Shown in pieces: positions 38,698 through 52,900 of a DNA stretch of 64,000 nt (position 1 is its first letter; every line of letters starts with the position of its first letter). The position numbers were made by a program, and so were the translations under genes. The stretch is from Trogon surrucura (taxonomy: Eukaryota > Chordata > Aves > Trogoniformes > Trogonidae), in NCBI GenBank assembly GCA_020746105.1, contig CM036627.1:2294001-2358000 (forward strand), read 5' to 3'. Below the pieces are notes generated by a model. It saw nothing but the letters and a program-made list of their open reading frames with translations. It did not search any database and had not been told where the DNA came from.

Positions 38698-40875
38698 TTT
38701 ATTAATGCATTTCAAGTTTCAAAAAACCTTACATATCTTTGCACAATACTTTATTTTTTGCATTTTTAGTAAAAATTTCCAAAGTGAACAAAAAAGATAC
38801 TGTATAAAACACAGTGGACATGAAATCAACAGTAGTATTTCATCTCATTGTCTCGAACTTTCTTTCGGTTTTTACCACATCTTGACTTGCAGTGGAGAGT
38901 TCAGTGCACATTTCCGTTTTCAGAAAACATTTAACTTAGACTCAAAATAAAATAGGGCAGCACTTGTCTGCCAAAATCCTACCACAGGATAACATTACAG
39001 GCAAAAAATTTACATGTTCCAAAGTCTACCACACTCAAGAAGTTACTAAGAACTCTTGCTGAATAAAAGTCACCAGTTTAGAAATGCAAACCCACTTCCA
39101 ATCTTTGCACAGTCTTAAAACAAAGGTATTTAAAATGACTTAAAAGCAACTACATACACTTCTAACTAGTTAAGATCATTTAGAATTATTTGTATAGTCT
39201 ATCGGACTTGGGGTTTCATATACAAAATTTGTCTCTAAACCATGTACAAAAAGCTGTATTTTGAAAAAGTTACCACATACTGTACAAGTTTACAAGGAAG
39301 AGATCCCATTATATTCTGTAACATTTTTGGCCTTGCTGGCTTGCGTCACATTATGAGAATGATTGTGTAAACCTTATACTCTTAAAAAAAAAAAAAAGAT
39401 AAAAACCAAAACCAAAAAAACAAACAAAGGAAGCCTGTCCAACCCTTAGTAAATTTTCTCCTAAGCAAAGCCAGGAAAAGAACAGCCATTTGCATCTCTA
39501 ATTAGCTCGGTGCTTTTGGAAAACAAGCAATAAATATATCACAAGCTTAAACATTTTGTAATGCCCCCTTTCATCTCCTGCATAGCAGTAAGCACCTTAA
39601 GACATCTTTTGCTTCTTCTTTCAAAAACGCCAATTATTTACATTCGTATAAAAAACTTTGGAATGGGACATTGTGCTGTTGAACTTCACTACTGGTATAA
39701 AACGTGGGGAAACTGGTAGTCCTAACTACAACCTTAACTCTGCCACTGTAGCCGGGCAAATCACTCTACTTTAGTGGTTATCAATCAACAAGATCATGCT
39801 GAAAAGTTATCCAGATATCTGATAAATTAAAACAAGAAAATACAAAACCTACAGCTTTTCTTTCTTTCCGCATCCCTCAGAACACAACCTTAATCGTCAC
39901 GCTGTAAGAATATCTGAACAGCTCAAACAAACCGGTCGCAACTTTAAAAACAACTTGAATAACAGGCAGAACTTTCTAATAAAGCATGGAAATACTTAAT
40001 CTAAGTATTCATTATTTAACTGAATAATCAGACAAATTAAAAATATTTATGCTGAGCTACGAGAAATTAGACACTTAAAACATTTTTGAAACATTCTGGC
40101 ATTTGCAAAGCTTGCAGAATACCTGTTACACCTCTAAAAGACCATTCAGACTCGTATGCTATGTCTTAGCAGCTGTTTGATAAAGATGAAATGAGTGCTT
40201 GAAACAACTTTGATAAAAAGAAAAAGGTCGATTCGATTCAAAACTGCTGTGTAAAGCATCACAGGATCCTTGACCATTACACACCATCATCCTCTGTTAT
40301 CCTGAGTATGTCAATTAAACAGTAATTTCTTCATTAAGAGCGGAAAAGTTTTATAATACAAAGTAACATCCATATTGCAATTCTCTTGTTTACAATTGCA
40401 CACAAGTACGGGTGTACGTTAGAAATACATGTCTGCATATAACAAGGTATATACACCGACAAGTAACGTCTCCAATGCTGAGGTGCTCTAGCTTCCTAGC
40501 CTCGTCTGGCAGTTGAAAAATAGAAATTTTTGTTCAGTTCTTGAGTAAAAGTTTTACTACAGCCATATTTGCCTGCAAGTGAAGAAAATGCAGCAATGAA
40601 GAGCACAGAACGGGGGAAAAAATCATGAAACTCTAGGACTTTGTGTCACTAAATTAAAAATAAGCAAGAAAAACACTTTTCTTCTTTTTGAGCTGCGAGA
40701 TAAGCTCATTAAAAATTAACTATTTCCACTTGTTTTGAGGGCATATCATGCTTTTTTTTTTTTTTCCTCTTCAATTTTTGAGAGTTAGACCAGGGACAAT
40801 GACTTATTAGGTTTTCTTTGGAGTGAGTTTTCCCATTGTAGGCACACTAGGAAGAACCAAGGCAAAAAGCTGCAG
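38698..40875 (-). other. ADAM10: Likely ADAM10 3' UTR with AATAAA signals
   Basis: AT-rich sequence downstream of the ADAM10 stop on the - strand. TTTATT on the + strand at 38750-38755 and 38698-38703 reads AATAAA on the gene's strand, giving a 3' UTR of about 2.1 kb, in the range known for ADAM10. I saw no earlier canonical signal. The region contains no repeat I recognise. Confidence 0.5.
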
Positions 40876-40970
40876 TCAGCGTCTCATATGTCCCATCTGA
40901 TAGCTCTCTCGGGGCCTTTGCCGCTGTGGTGGCTGAGCGGTTTGTGGTGGTCTCCTCCTTTTTAAAGTGC
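40876..40970 (-). CDS. ADAM10: ADAM10 exon 16, cytoplasmic tail end and stop
   Basis: 95 nt including the stop at 40876-40878. It encodes [10 protein letters not shown] and the proline/glutamine-rich end to [13 protein letters not shown]. The RRR run corresponds to the ER-retention motif known in human ADAM10. The acceptor on the - strand is CGAAACAG. Confidence 0.97.
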
Positions 40971-43900
40971 CTGTTTCGAAGAAAATGTACACATTGTTGA
41001 GATGAATTTAAAGTAGGAAGTCATTTCCAGAACAGTTGCCCTGGCCACACAAACCACATGTAACTATTTTACTGAAAGGTTTCAGATTTAGACCAGCAAG
41101 GTTTTAAGTAGAAGAGTAACTGCACGGAGTATTTACAGAACACATTTCATTATCTCAACGGTAGTTCTTTAAATGGGCTGACTCTTAAAAACTGTAGTGT
41201 GGAATAGGAAATAAAAGGAATAGACTTGGAAAAAAAGTCTTCAAAGTTTTCTTTTGATATGCATATTATGTTAAAGGAAAATAAGGCAAGATTTACATTT
41301 TTATGAATTGTTTCGGTGTCATGAATTTCATCTGTATTCCATCACAGTGCCAGACTAAGAGCTACAAGTTGGGACACCTGAAATTTCCCCTTAAAACACA
41401 GCAGTTGAGGATCAAGCATTTCTCTAGAAATCCTGGTGTACTCACCTGGAAGTGGTTTATGAGGAGGCAACTTTGGATTACTGCTTGGAGTGTGAACGCT
41501 GCATATCTTAATGAAACCAGCCATTAACATGATCAAGGCAATTCCCATAAGCAACACTGCCCACCAATAAGCCTACAAATATAAAAAAAAAAAATTAGTT
41601 TTGGGGAGGCTGGCACACATGCACAAGAGACAGGCATCACTGAATACAGCTTTCCTTCGCTCTCATCAAAAAGCTGCTCTGAAACATCACTTAAAACTAC
41701 CATAATTTAAAGAAAAACGTCCCTCAAGTTCTTACACAAAAAAAAAACCCCAAACACTTGAGATTCATTCTATTATCAGAACAGCGTTTCACAAAAGATA
41801 CACTACAGAGCTATACAAGCCCAAAACAATCAACAGTTCACACAAAACTGACTATGCAGCTCTACAGCGGTGTTTCATCATATCTCTCCTCCCAGTCTAT
41901 TGTTAGGAAAGTGTCATCTAGAGCAATAAAAATAAGAAATGCTAAAGATCAATATATTTAGTTCCTTAAAATTAATCAGAGTATTAAAACATGATGACCA
42001 AAAATGGGAAACTCCAGTAAATTAAAAACTGTGTACATTAACACCAAAACAGACAGCGAACAGGGTTATCTACATAAAAATATTTACTTATAATTTATTT
42101 ATTTGTTTCCATTCCCATTGATCTCTTAAACTTATTTACTGCACTCGGGTGCTTATAGAAAACTAGTAGAACAAGGATAGCATTAAAGAATGCTGAAGTA
42201 CCACACAGACAGAGCAACACCTGTTAACTGGGAATACTGATTAACAGGAACATTTTATATTAGACTAGTAAGGAAAAAATATACACTTACCACAATCCAC
42301 TCTGCAATATTTTCATACAGCTCCGGATTAAAAATTGCTTTCTTTAATCTAGCTAGAGGGCCGTCAGCATCTACCAGCCTACATCTCATAAACACGTCAC
42401 AGTAGCCTTTGAAATCATTGCAAGGAGATCCAGGTTGTAAAGTAATAGTTTTACGACCAAAGTGTTTCTCCCACTGGTTAGAGCCTGTACTGGCACAAGT
42501 TGCTGGGTCCACTGAAAAGTGAACACAAATTAGATTAGTCAAACTTATTGTATTAAAACATATGCATATTAATACCTCGGTGTTCAGAATGCTTTAGAAA
42601 AATTCCAAGTTTCTATTAATCTGTAAAAACCATAACATATATTGGGTTTTTTTCCTTCTAAATACAAAGCAAAGTCTATCTGAAATGAAGTATGAACTGA
42701 AGTGGCAGAACTCTCAGGTTAACAAAACCCACAATATAAGCACCCTGAGAAGATCCCTCAGCTCCGCACTGCTGTGGTTATGCTTACGATTCAGACAACT
42801 CTTACTTTTTCTCATGCAGCAGACATGACACAATTCTCTATCGTCCTTGCCATCTGAGCTAGCACATGTACATTCCTCCAAGCCATACTTCTCACAGATA
42901 GAGCCAGCACATTGCTGTTTGAGACAAAAGCACGAGAACACAAAAATCAATTTCACTTTTGAGCTCACTGACGTTAGGGAAGACATGAATTTTTAAACAG
43001 CTGAAAGCATAGTTGTAGGTCTAAACATACTTATCAATAAAAATAATTGCTTGAATTTTTCCTAAAGGTTATAAACCAACCAAATAAAATATTCCAGTTA
43101 TTCAATTGCAGTGTTTAGGTTTATTTGATTTTTTTAAAGGTAATTTATTCTATTTCATTTTTTACCACTGTATCTTTTTTTAAGGCCTCAGAGTACCCTG
43201 CAAAATGCTCACAGCACTGCAACTCACACCAAAACACAATTACTTAAAACTGTGGTTAGAAGAATAAAACAAAAGTATGTCTTCAAAAATACTTTCTCTC
43301 AAAAAACCCTATAAAAATTAACAGCAGTAAAGATTCTGCATTTAATTCCACTGTGGAAGGACTCTAGGTTCAAATAAAAATTCAGTGTATTGATAATCTT
43401 CTCTCAAAATGAAGTAACTATATACAGACCTATAGATAACCCTAGAGAAAAATTATTACAAGTAGTATCATTTGATCAAAAATATGGACTACAGAAAACA
43501 AGAGAGCTAGAGCAACACGAGTCATGGCTCTTTAAGAGGATGACTTTTGCTTGTTTCTGCTTCCAAGTAAACACGGATCCATTTAGAAGAGACTTCCCAT
43601 CAATATTTCATAGCAACTGCCATGGACTCTTTAACCCAGGAAACTAATGGCAGTTGAAAGTAATTCTATACACTTGCACATCTGTATTACGTGCATAGGA
43701 GTGGAGGAACTGTGTATTTTCATAAATCAATTTCAAGATATATTAACAGCATATCTAATTTTCTAAGGCAACAAAGCTGTTTGACCAAGAGTGAAGAAAA
43801 ATGACAAGCTGGGACTAGCAAATAGAACACTTTTAAATTCCTGATTTTTACAAAAAAATTTTAAATGGAACTTTCTCAAACAGCAAAGCTAGCTCGATAT

Positions 43901-46900
43901 TTGTTACCTGATTTTTGACATTTGGTGTACCTGCCTCAGTTATTTTGACTGAAACCAATAAATCATTTTCACCACTAAAGAGATTAATCTTGCATTCTTC
44001 TCTGTTAAAGATTGAAACCGCATCACTTCATCAAAGAGTGCCTTGCAATAAATACCTGCAGCTGTATATGGCTGTAAAATAAACATACCCCGTTTATGCA
44101 AACTTGGGTGTGCCTGTTGCAATCTGTGAAGTTTGCTTTAGGTTCTGATGCCGGACAGAGAGCGCTGCCACCATTACACATCCCTTCTTTTGCACAGTCG
44201 GAATCATTTCGACACTTGTCAGTCTTCCTTTTGAATTCACACTGCGCTGTACAGCAGGGGCCTTGACTAGGGCTAGAAATAACCATAGAACACAGATGTA
44301 AAGAAAAAAAAAGCACGAATGATTCCAGAAGAACTATTTATTCTGCAACCTACTCAAACATTCAATATATTTCTGATATGAAAACTATGATTTGAAAATC
44401 TGACCCTTAACGTAACAAAAGGCACTGAATGCAGATTTCTTAGTCATTGTAGCAATCAATTAAAGTCTTTGCATTATATTAGACAAACAGCGCAAGCACA
44501 CTGTAATTTAAAATACGTAGAAAATGACAGTATTTCAAAGTTTGAGTACATAAAGGATGCAATTAGCAAGTTGGCAAAATTAATTCAGGAACAACTGATC
44601 AGTTGGATAAATCTTATCACATAGAAACTGAATCTATCTGTCACTGATCAACATCTGCAGGAATTTTTTTCTAGTTTCTGCAGCCATATCACTTACATTG
44701 TGATTTTGGATACAAGATCTGACCTGTCTCCTTCCCTTTTCTTGTTTATTTAAACAGTCCGCATACAAACAAATTTTGGGGGAAGGAAAGATTTACAAAA
44801 AGCACCATACGGCTTCACTGGTTTGCTCAGAACTCTTGGGCTCCTTTCTGACACCAACGTCAAAGCATCCCAGCCCCTGACGCTCTGGACACCAGTATAT
44901 CTGGTGAAATGGCAGGAAACAATTTTTCTTTCTGAAGCTTTTGAGTTTGAGTACTTTTGAGCCTTTACAAGCAGCACAAGAGTAACAGTCATAAACCCAC
45001 ATAACTACTTGATTAAAGCTAAGCCTCCTGAGTTCTCATCTCCAATTATTCTGTATCTCAACACTAACTGCAGTGTGCTCATTGGCTCGATGGACATCAG
45101 AAGACAGCACAGGCTTTCTGCATGTCAGGATCTCTCTATTGTAAAATAACTAGTGCATGCTAAGAAAAATCACATGAAAGACATGTCAAGCAGCTGGGTA
45201 GACACCATAGTTTTCCTAAAACGTATTTTAATACGTTATTTCTGTGATCCATTCTTACTTCCACTCCAGAGATGACAAAGATCATTTTTAGGGCCAGGAA
45301 GTTTTATTAGAACAAAATTGTGTGGGTTGTATTAAAAAGTTGAGCCAGTTTAGACTTCATAGTAATGTTCTCTTCATCTGTGGCTAAGAGTCTAAACAGA
45401 TGTTAGACTGGTGTCTGTCTCCAGAACAATCACTATATCCTGCAGTCTTCTTCCAGGGAGGCAATGATGTAGAAACGGCACTAGGAAGGCAAGCTACAAT
45501 GAGCACCAAGAATTCCACAATATAATTGTGCTTATGAGCTTCTCACTTACTGTATAAGGCATTTCAAACACAATAAATGCTTTAAGAATAATGTCAGTAA
45601 ACAGATGCAGATTCTAAACCACCAAAAAAATCCCCCAAATTAAAGTGTACTGTAACAGACATGCACAATACCTGCACTGTTTGCCTGGCCTTAACTTGCA
45701 TTTCTTATCTTCTGGTTGGTTTGCATCGTAGCAGCATTCATCTTTGCACTGGTCACTGTATCCACAGTCACACTGTTCTCCTTGTTCAACCAATCCATTA
45801 CCACAGATGGGTTGACCAGATTCTGAAAAATGAGAGTATATTTAGGTACAAAACAGTGAAAAGATCACACAAATAGACTCATCGATGCTAACACTGACTT
45901 GTAACAGCAGCCAGCTAACCAGGACTGCTCGGGATAGACTTCAGACTAGGGCTCAAGCCACCTTGCGTTATCTGCTGGCCACCCAGCTTAGTCATTCCTA
46001 CAACTCACAGAATTTTAAGACTCTGAGTAAGAGGTTTCTGCTGATAACAGTGGGAGTTTCTTTGTGGATAGGTAATCAACAGCGATAAGAGGAACTTTTC
46101 TGCTACGCCTTTCTCCCTCTCCTCCTCCTTTAACAGAGTTTGAAGACCTAAAGGCAAAAGTTGGCAGTGCTGGGGTGAACCCCAAACCTATTTGCTGCAC
46201 AATCTCACAAATTTGTGAGAGCTCCCACATCAGACTCCAAAAATAAAATCCCTGCAAAATCCTTTTTTGAAAATCAATTCAATTGTTTACCTACAGAACG
46301 TTTCAGTAAACTAAAAAAAAAAAAAAAAACGACAAAATCCTAAGATAAATAAAAAGTAAAATAAAAATTAATAAAATCATTTTCTATTTAAAGCACAATA
46401 GTAACAGCTTAGCGATTCTGCTTTTGGGATGAATGAATACATACCAACAAAACAATTATTTCTCTTTTTCTCAAGAACTTGGCTGATATTTCGAATGCTA
46501 CAGACCGAGAACTTGTTGTTGTTAAGTTTATCCCCAGATGTAGCTCTCGCATACATGATATAATTGCCATTTTCTTTCTGTCCCAAGTTCTTGGACTCTC
46601 CTGGAGTGCACTCCATTCCAGAATCATGCTGCAAAACAAATATTTTTAAACTACTTCTATCAAGACAGCTTCTCTAATCTCACAGAGAATCACAGAATGT
46701 TACAGGTTGGAAGGGACCTCAAAAGACCATCTAATCCAACCACCCCAGATATATTTTTATACATGTGCAAAAGCGACCTGTTTGACAACCTTAACACAGT
46801 GAGAATAAAAAGCTCATGAAAACAAAATGCCATTTTAAACTCTAAGGTTTCAGAGAACACAAAAAGTATACAGAAAAAATGTTGTCTTTTGCAGGGGCAG

Positions 46901-49900
46901 TTGGGGGTGAGGGGGTGTGCTCTTTGTCCCCCCCCCAACAACAGTAGCAAGTATTTAATTTAAGTTTTAGCTTATTTGCATTCTGGGTAATTTATACCCC
47001 AAGTGCACGTCCTGAAATGAATATTGACTGGGAAAAGCTGCCATCTCCTAAAAAAAGTGGGTTTATGATCACAAAACTGTTAACAGATATTCTGTGGAGT
47101 AAAAGCAGGAGGAGTTCAGTGAAACCGCAGTCCATCCCTCAGGCCTGTTTCGAGGCAGGTGCAAGGAGATCTTCAGCACAGGCCAAAGTCTCCTCCGTCA
47201 GCCAGTGACGAGATGCGTCCAGTGCCCAGCGTGACGAGGGCGACGCCTTACAGACTGGCATGCCAGCTACTAGCAGACTGACAACATACTGAAGTTCAGC
47301 GTAAGAGGAACTATAATGCTGTCCTGATGCATTCCATTTTCCAAAAATAGAACCTACGTCTCCAAAAGAACTACATTTATTTTAAAGCTTACACCATAGC
47401 TGAGAACTGTACCATTCAGTACAGGCTGGCAGGACAAAACATGTACTTCCATGCACTTCCCCGGACCAAATGCAACACAGTGAAATTTTCAAAACTGTCT
47501 GCCAGGTTAAGCCAAAAGATGTTTCACTCAGTGGGACTGTTCTTTCAGTTTCCTGTGCTCTTATTTTCAGTTGCACTTGGAAGGCTTGTGGAAAAGCCTT
47601 GTTCCCACTCAGAGCAACAGTACTAGAGATCTTCTCAAGGCACAAGAAGAAAGCATTCACATGTGAACATCTGTTTTGGAAGAATTAGTCATTCTTGTCA
47701 TATCTTGATTTCATTTTACTTCCACAAGTAGAAAGTCTATACACTCAAGTTTAAAAATAAGAATCCCAAACCAAAAAACTTCATTCTCATGTCCAGCAAA
47801 CCTAAAAAAGCCTCATGCTTTCAGCTTGCCACAAACAAATGACATTCCTCAATGACTGGGGGACAATTTTGCTCTAATACTGTTCCTGGTGTCTTAATCC
47901 TCTCCATGATTTTCTTAGACAAACTTGTAAGTATAAATAATTGAAGGTAAAAAAGAGCCAGTTCTATCTTGTTGAATAAAACATCACCTTAGGCAATTTT
48001 GCACTGATTCTTCTTCCTCTCCAAGATAAACTAAAATACATTTTAAAGATGTGTGTGACTCTAGTCTCCAATAGAAAGCAGCGAAGTTTTAGGGAATAGT
48101 CGTATAGTCACTTTGTGAGAGTCTGAACTAGTAGAAATAAATCTTAGACAAAATCCACTGTTACATCAACGTTGCCAAACGCTCATAAAAGGAGCTCAGA
48201 TCAGCAATCGGCTTTTTGTTTGTATACAACGTGCACACACGTATGCACATGCATTTGTGACCATATTTCCCTTGTTTATAATTAGTAATAACTCCATCTG
48301 CAAATCAAAAGAGTTACAAGTGTGTTAACAGATCAACAGTGATACTCACAGGTGAACCAAAGTTATGCCCAACCTCGTGAGCAAAAGTAATGTGAGAAAC
48401 CTTGGGAGGAACGTGGGAGCCATAGTTCTGAACAGTGATGATTCCAGTGTTCAAGGACTTCTTCTTGCCATCAGAGTACAGTTTGCTCTTTTCACATATC
48501 CCACCAGAGCTCCCTGCATTTAGACAAAATTAGAACAGATATAGTCCTTTAAGGAAAGAAGTGCTGTGTTACTTTTCTAGTGACACTTCGAACAAGAAGC
48601 AGCTTGCCTCCTTGGTGGATGCTTACAGGCCAAGAGTTCTTTTGCGTAATTAATATTAACCCAACTTTGAAAGTAGATTAGATTTATCCACACTGATGCT
48701 CTCAGCACTGAATGGATACCGTCACACAAGAAGGTGGCTGTTTTAGAAGAGCTGTGAAGCGAGCGCTATTTTGGGCTTTCACCGCACGGACAAGCCCCGA
48801 TTTCATCACACCTGCAGTACAAGACCAGCAGGGTGCAATGGCCAATGCGGGCAGTCTCAGTCTACGTCCCATTTGGACTTCATTAAGTAAAAAAACAAAC
48901 CAAACCAAAAAATAATCCACAATAAAGGCACAGGTGATCTCTCACAGCATGAGCACCTATATAAAATGCCTAAGATTAGCTGTATGTTCTCGTCAATAGA
49001 AGTGATTCATTTTTCCACTGTAAAAACTAAAGCTCAAAATACCTTTGATGGGTGGGTTAATCAGACCCATATTTAGAAGGACAACAATCGAGTGCATCAC
49101 ATTGTCTGGAAAAGCCTTGAAATTGTGATTTTAATTTCACTGAATTTTTCCATAACTTGAGTTTGTACCAAGGCATTATCATGTTCTAAAATTCAGCTAT
49201 TCTATTGCTAACATAAATGGTGTCTAAAAAACCACTCTAAATATTGGTTTCCTTGCTTTTCGAAGTAAAATATTATTTTAGTGAAATATCCCATTTAACC
49301 TAGACCACACTGTGAGTTAAGGATTAAAATCTCCCCAAGCGACTTAATTTCTCTCAATTAAAATTAGTTTTGAACGACTGGAACACACATTCCAGTTCAT
49401 CCTGCGCTTCCTCAGTCTGCTCACTGGACTACTCAGCACAGACCCATTTTCTTACTGAAAAGCCACCTGTGCATTATTTTTCCTACAGTCCTTCCGCAGG
49501 TACAAGGATCAGTCCCTTCAACACACTCACAACACTCATGGGTTCATGGATCTGTTATTCTTCCAAATACTCTACTAATCCTTACTTGAGCATTTTAGTC
49601 TCCTAAAATCTGAGAGATTGTCATACCATGCCAGTTTTCTAGTGCTCTACAAACAACTTTAGAGAAAAGCTGCATCTCATGAACAGTTTAATGTTTCTTC
49701 AGCAATTACTGAAATCCTGTTAAAGCTTTTGATAATGTTCTCATAGAAGCATCCAGTCTCTTGCAAAGTCTTACAGAACCTGCTGTTCTTCAGCCCGATT
49801 CCTTATTTCATAGAAATCACTTAAGAGAAGAAACAAGGGGTGACTCACTTCTGAATTTCCTATTCTGATTTCTGTGAAAGTTGCCACAATTCAGAATTTG

Positions 49901-52900
49901 TGCTGAGTTATAATTAAAGAATTTGTAACTACTCAAAATTAAAGACTAAAAACTTTCAAGTGTATCATTTTATAAAAACTAATACACTCAATCTAATACA
50001 TCCAGGACAAACATCTTGAGATGCTGCACATGTGAAATCCACTGTCTGGTTTTTTTGCATCCAAAGGCAAATTTCCGATCCAAAATACAAAGCTATATTG
50101 AAAGTACTGAGAAGCAATTCAAGAGGAATCACATAATTATTTTATCTCACTGATAATCTGAATCTCACTGATTTTAACTTTATTTTTTTTTAAATGCTTC
50201 CAATACTACCTAGAAAATCTAAGGATTCTGGAGTGTAGTTCTACTACAAAATTCAAACTGCGTAGTTGCAAGCTCTATTTGTACATAGCAGAAATACTTG
50301 CTGCTTCTGTCACTTTCTGTCACTCATATCTGTCACAAAAAGCCACCCAAGTAATACCACCTTTGCCTAACACAAGAAATACGTTTTTCTTCATTGTTCA
50401 CATCTTGCTCATCAGAAAGACAACAAGACTTATTGAAACGACAAGATATGCGGTTTATATTCTTTAAATAATGAAAAAAAAGAAGCTATACCTAACCAAA
50501 ATTACGAAGAGTTGATTATGAGATTTTTGTCTACTTGCTGTCAATCTAAATCACACAGTCCCTACTTTGTTCTCTGCACCTTCCTACAACACTTTACCCC
50601 AAAGCACTGAAAGTTTGGATATCATTACCTGAAGGGGCTCCAACCCAAGCCAGACCAAGGACTCCATCGTCAAAATCACGGTCTGTGAACACATAGGCCA
50701 AGCAATAATCGTCATGATTCTGTTCAGAGTTCAGCTCCAGAAACTTCTCCACACCAATGTTAGGAAATCTGAAGGGATTGGAAGAGTCCTTCTCATCTAC
50801 AGTTGTGTTGATCTAAAAGCAAATTGAAACAAAACCGTGAGGCATGATTCATTTGACTTGTAAACACCAGCTAAGAGGCTCACCCGTGTCAATACCACGG
50901 CATGTTAAACACTTGAGATGTTGCTAAAGATTTATTGTCCTTGACAAATTGCCATCCCAATATTTGGAAAAAACGAATTCTACAATAAATAATCACACTT
51001 CTGTAGTAACTCCCATTTCTTTACTTTTCCTTTCCATCAGTACCCCAAAGTTTGTATCTATCCCCATAAATCATCACTTTCAGAAGGAACTAGATAACCA
51101 TTATCTATTTTAGTACTAAAGTTCTTGGAGAACAATACAGTCCATTTGCTGCACAGTCAACACCGCTGAAACGTAAGAAACTGATTCCTATAAAAACCGA
51201 GGACTGCTAATAACAGAAGGAGCAGGCTTTTGACAATAAACACTAAACCCAAGCCAAATAAACGTATTAGGGAACCATTTACTACTGAAACACTTCTGTT
51301 ACAAAATTACTAACAATAAACGATCAGAAGGGAACTGCAGCAGGACTTTCCAAAGATACAGCCTCCAAGCAGCATCTGTAAAGCTAAAAGCATTTCCAAT
51401 ACTTACTCTTATTCGTTTCACCATGAAGCTGATGTTACGGATTCCTGAGAAATCTGTTGACTGGTAAATTGTGTCGATCGCTTTAACGTGGCTGGATATC
51501 TGTCAAAACCAACAGGATCTGCAGGTCAGAGATCGATGGGCTACACTACAGCTAATCTCAAATAGCCGCAACTGCAGGGCCTATGCTTTGACACACAAGA
51601 TACTGTGCCATAGGAACTCTCATGGGTCTTTTTAATCAAATGCTGATGGCAAATAATGGAAATAAATCACTTCATAACCTAGTATCTGCACCGCCACCAT
51701 GTCAGATAACAGCCAAGTATTTTGCCACTGGTTTGTTTTTTTTTTTCAACAAGTAATTCTATCAACTATACAGATACTTGGTTGTGATACTCATTTGATT
51801 CATTGCCATGATAACACTGTAGTTAAAATCATATTCAAAGCACTGTGGATTTTTTTAGAGAAAAAAAGATTACTTGTTACAGCATTATTCTTTCATTTCT
51901 GGCACAAATGCAAAAAAAATTGCCTTTTTCAAGAGCACAAAGAAAGGCTAAACTCATTGAAAAAACTGATTCTGAAGATGACTTCAGAGGTTTGGAAAAT
52001 GTTACTTGAATTGCATAGTGTGTTGAATAAGTAGTAAAAGTCAGATTTGCAAGTGGCACTGAAACTTCAGACTTCAAGTGAAGTATGTCAACGTGCAAAT
52101 TACATTTTTAGCAAACGATTAGGAAAACACACAAAACAAAACACAAAACTTTTTCCTCGTGTAGCTGTCGCTGTAACAAATTAAACAAGACATCCTGAAG
52201 TAAATAAGCAGTAATAGAAATTTCAAGTAGTTTAGTTGTGTATAAGAAATACATGAATAAAAGCAAAAGCAGATAGTTTAAAACAAAGGGATAAGAAATA
52301 CCTGTGCAATTACTGCTTCCCTCGTTCCATAATGCTTGTAGAACAGATGATCAGTCTGAATATACAGCTGACACGTATTTTTTTCAGCCTGAGTGGCACG
52401 CTTTTTTCTTAAGAGCTGTGGACCATTGTTCTTAGGCTCTTCAACAGGCTTCTACATACACACACAGGAAATATATTAATTCTGTAGATCTATGTGCTCC
52501 ACTAGATTATCGAAAACCAGCAATGGATTTTTCTAAACACACTCTACTAATTCAAGCAGATTTTCATTCTTTAGCCGAATCTTGAATTAAACCATGTTAC
52601 ACCCAGTTTTCAAGTATGCCATCTGTTTTTAATTATATCTCAAACTCTTCTGTGCATTTAATTTTACATTATAAAAGGAAAGACAATCAGCGTGAAACGG
52701 ACCTTTTCGTTCACGTAATCTTTGAAATTTTTCTTTTTCACAATCGTTTTCCAAATTGAACAGTTTGCAGGTAAGAAAAACACCACAGTGCTGTGGGACT
52801 TAAAAAGCACCCTCTCTAACACAGTTTATTTCACATTGTAATTATCTTAGTCACCTACCTCAGCAAACAGAAATACTTAAGCACTTCAGCACGGAACAAA

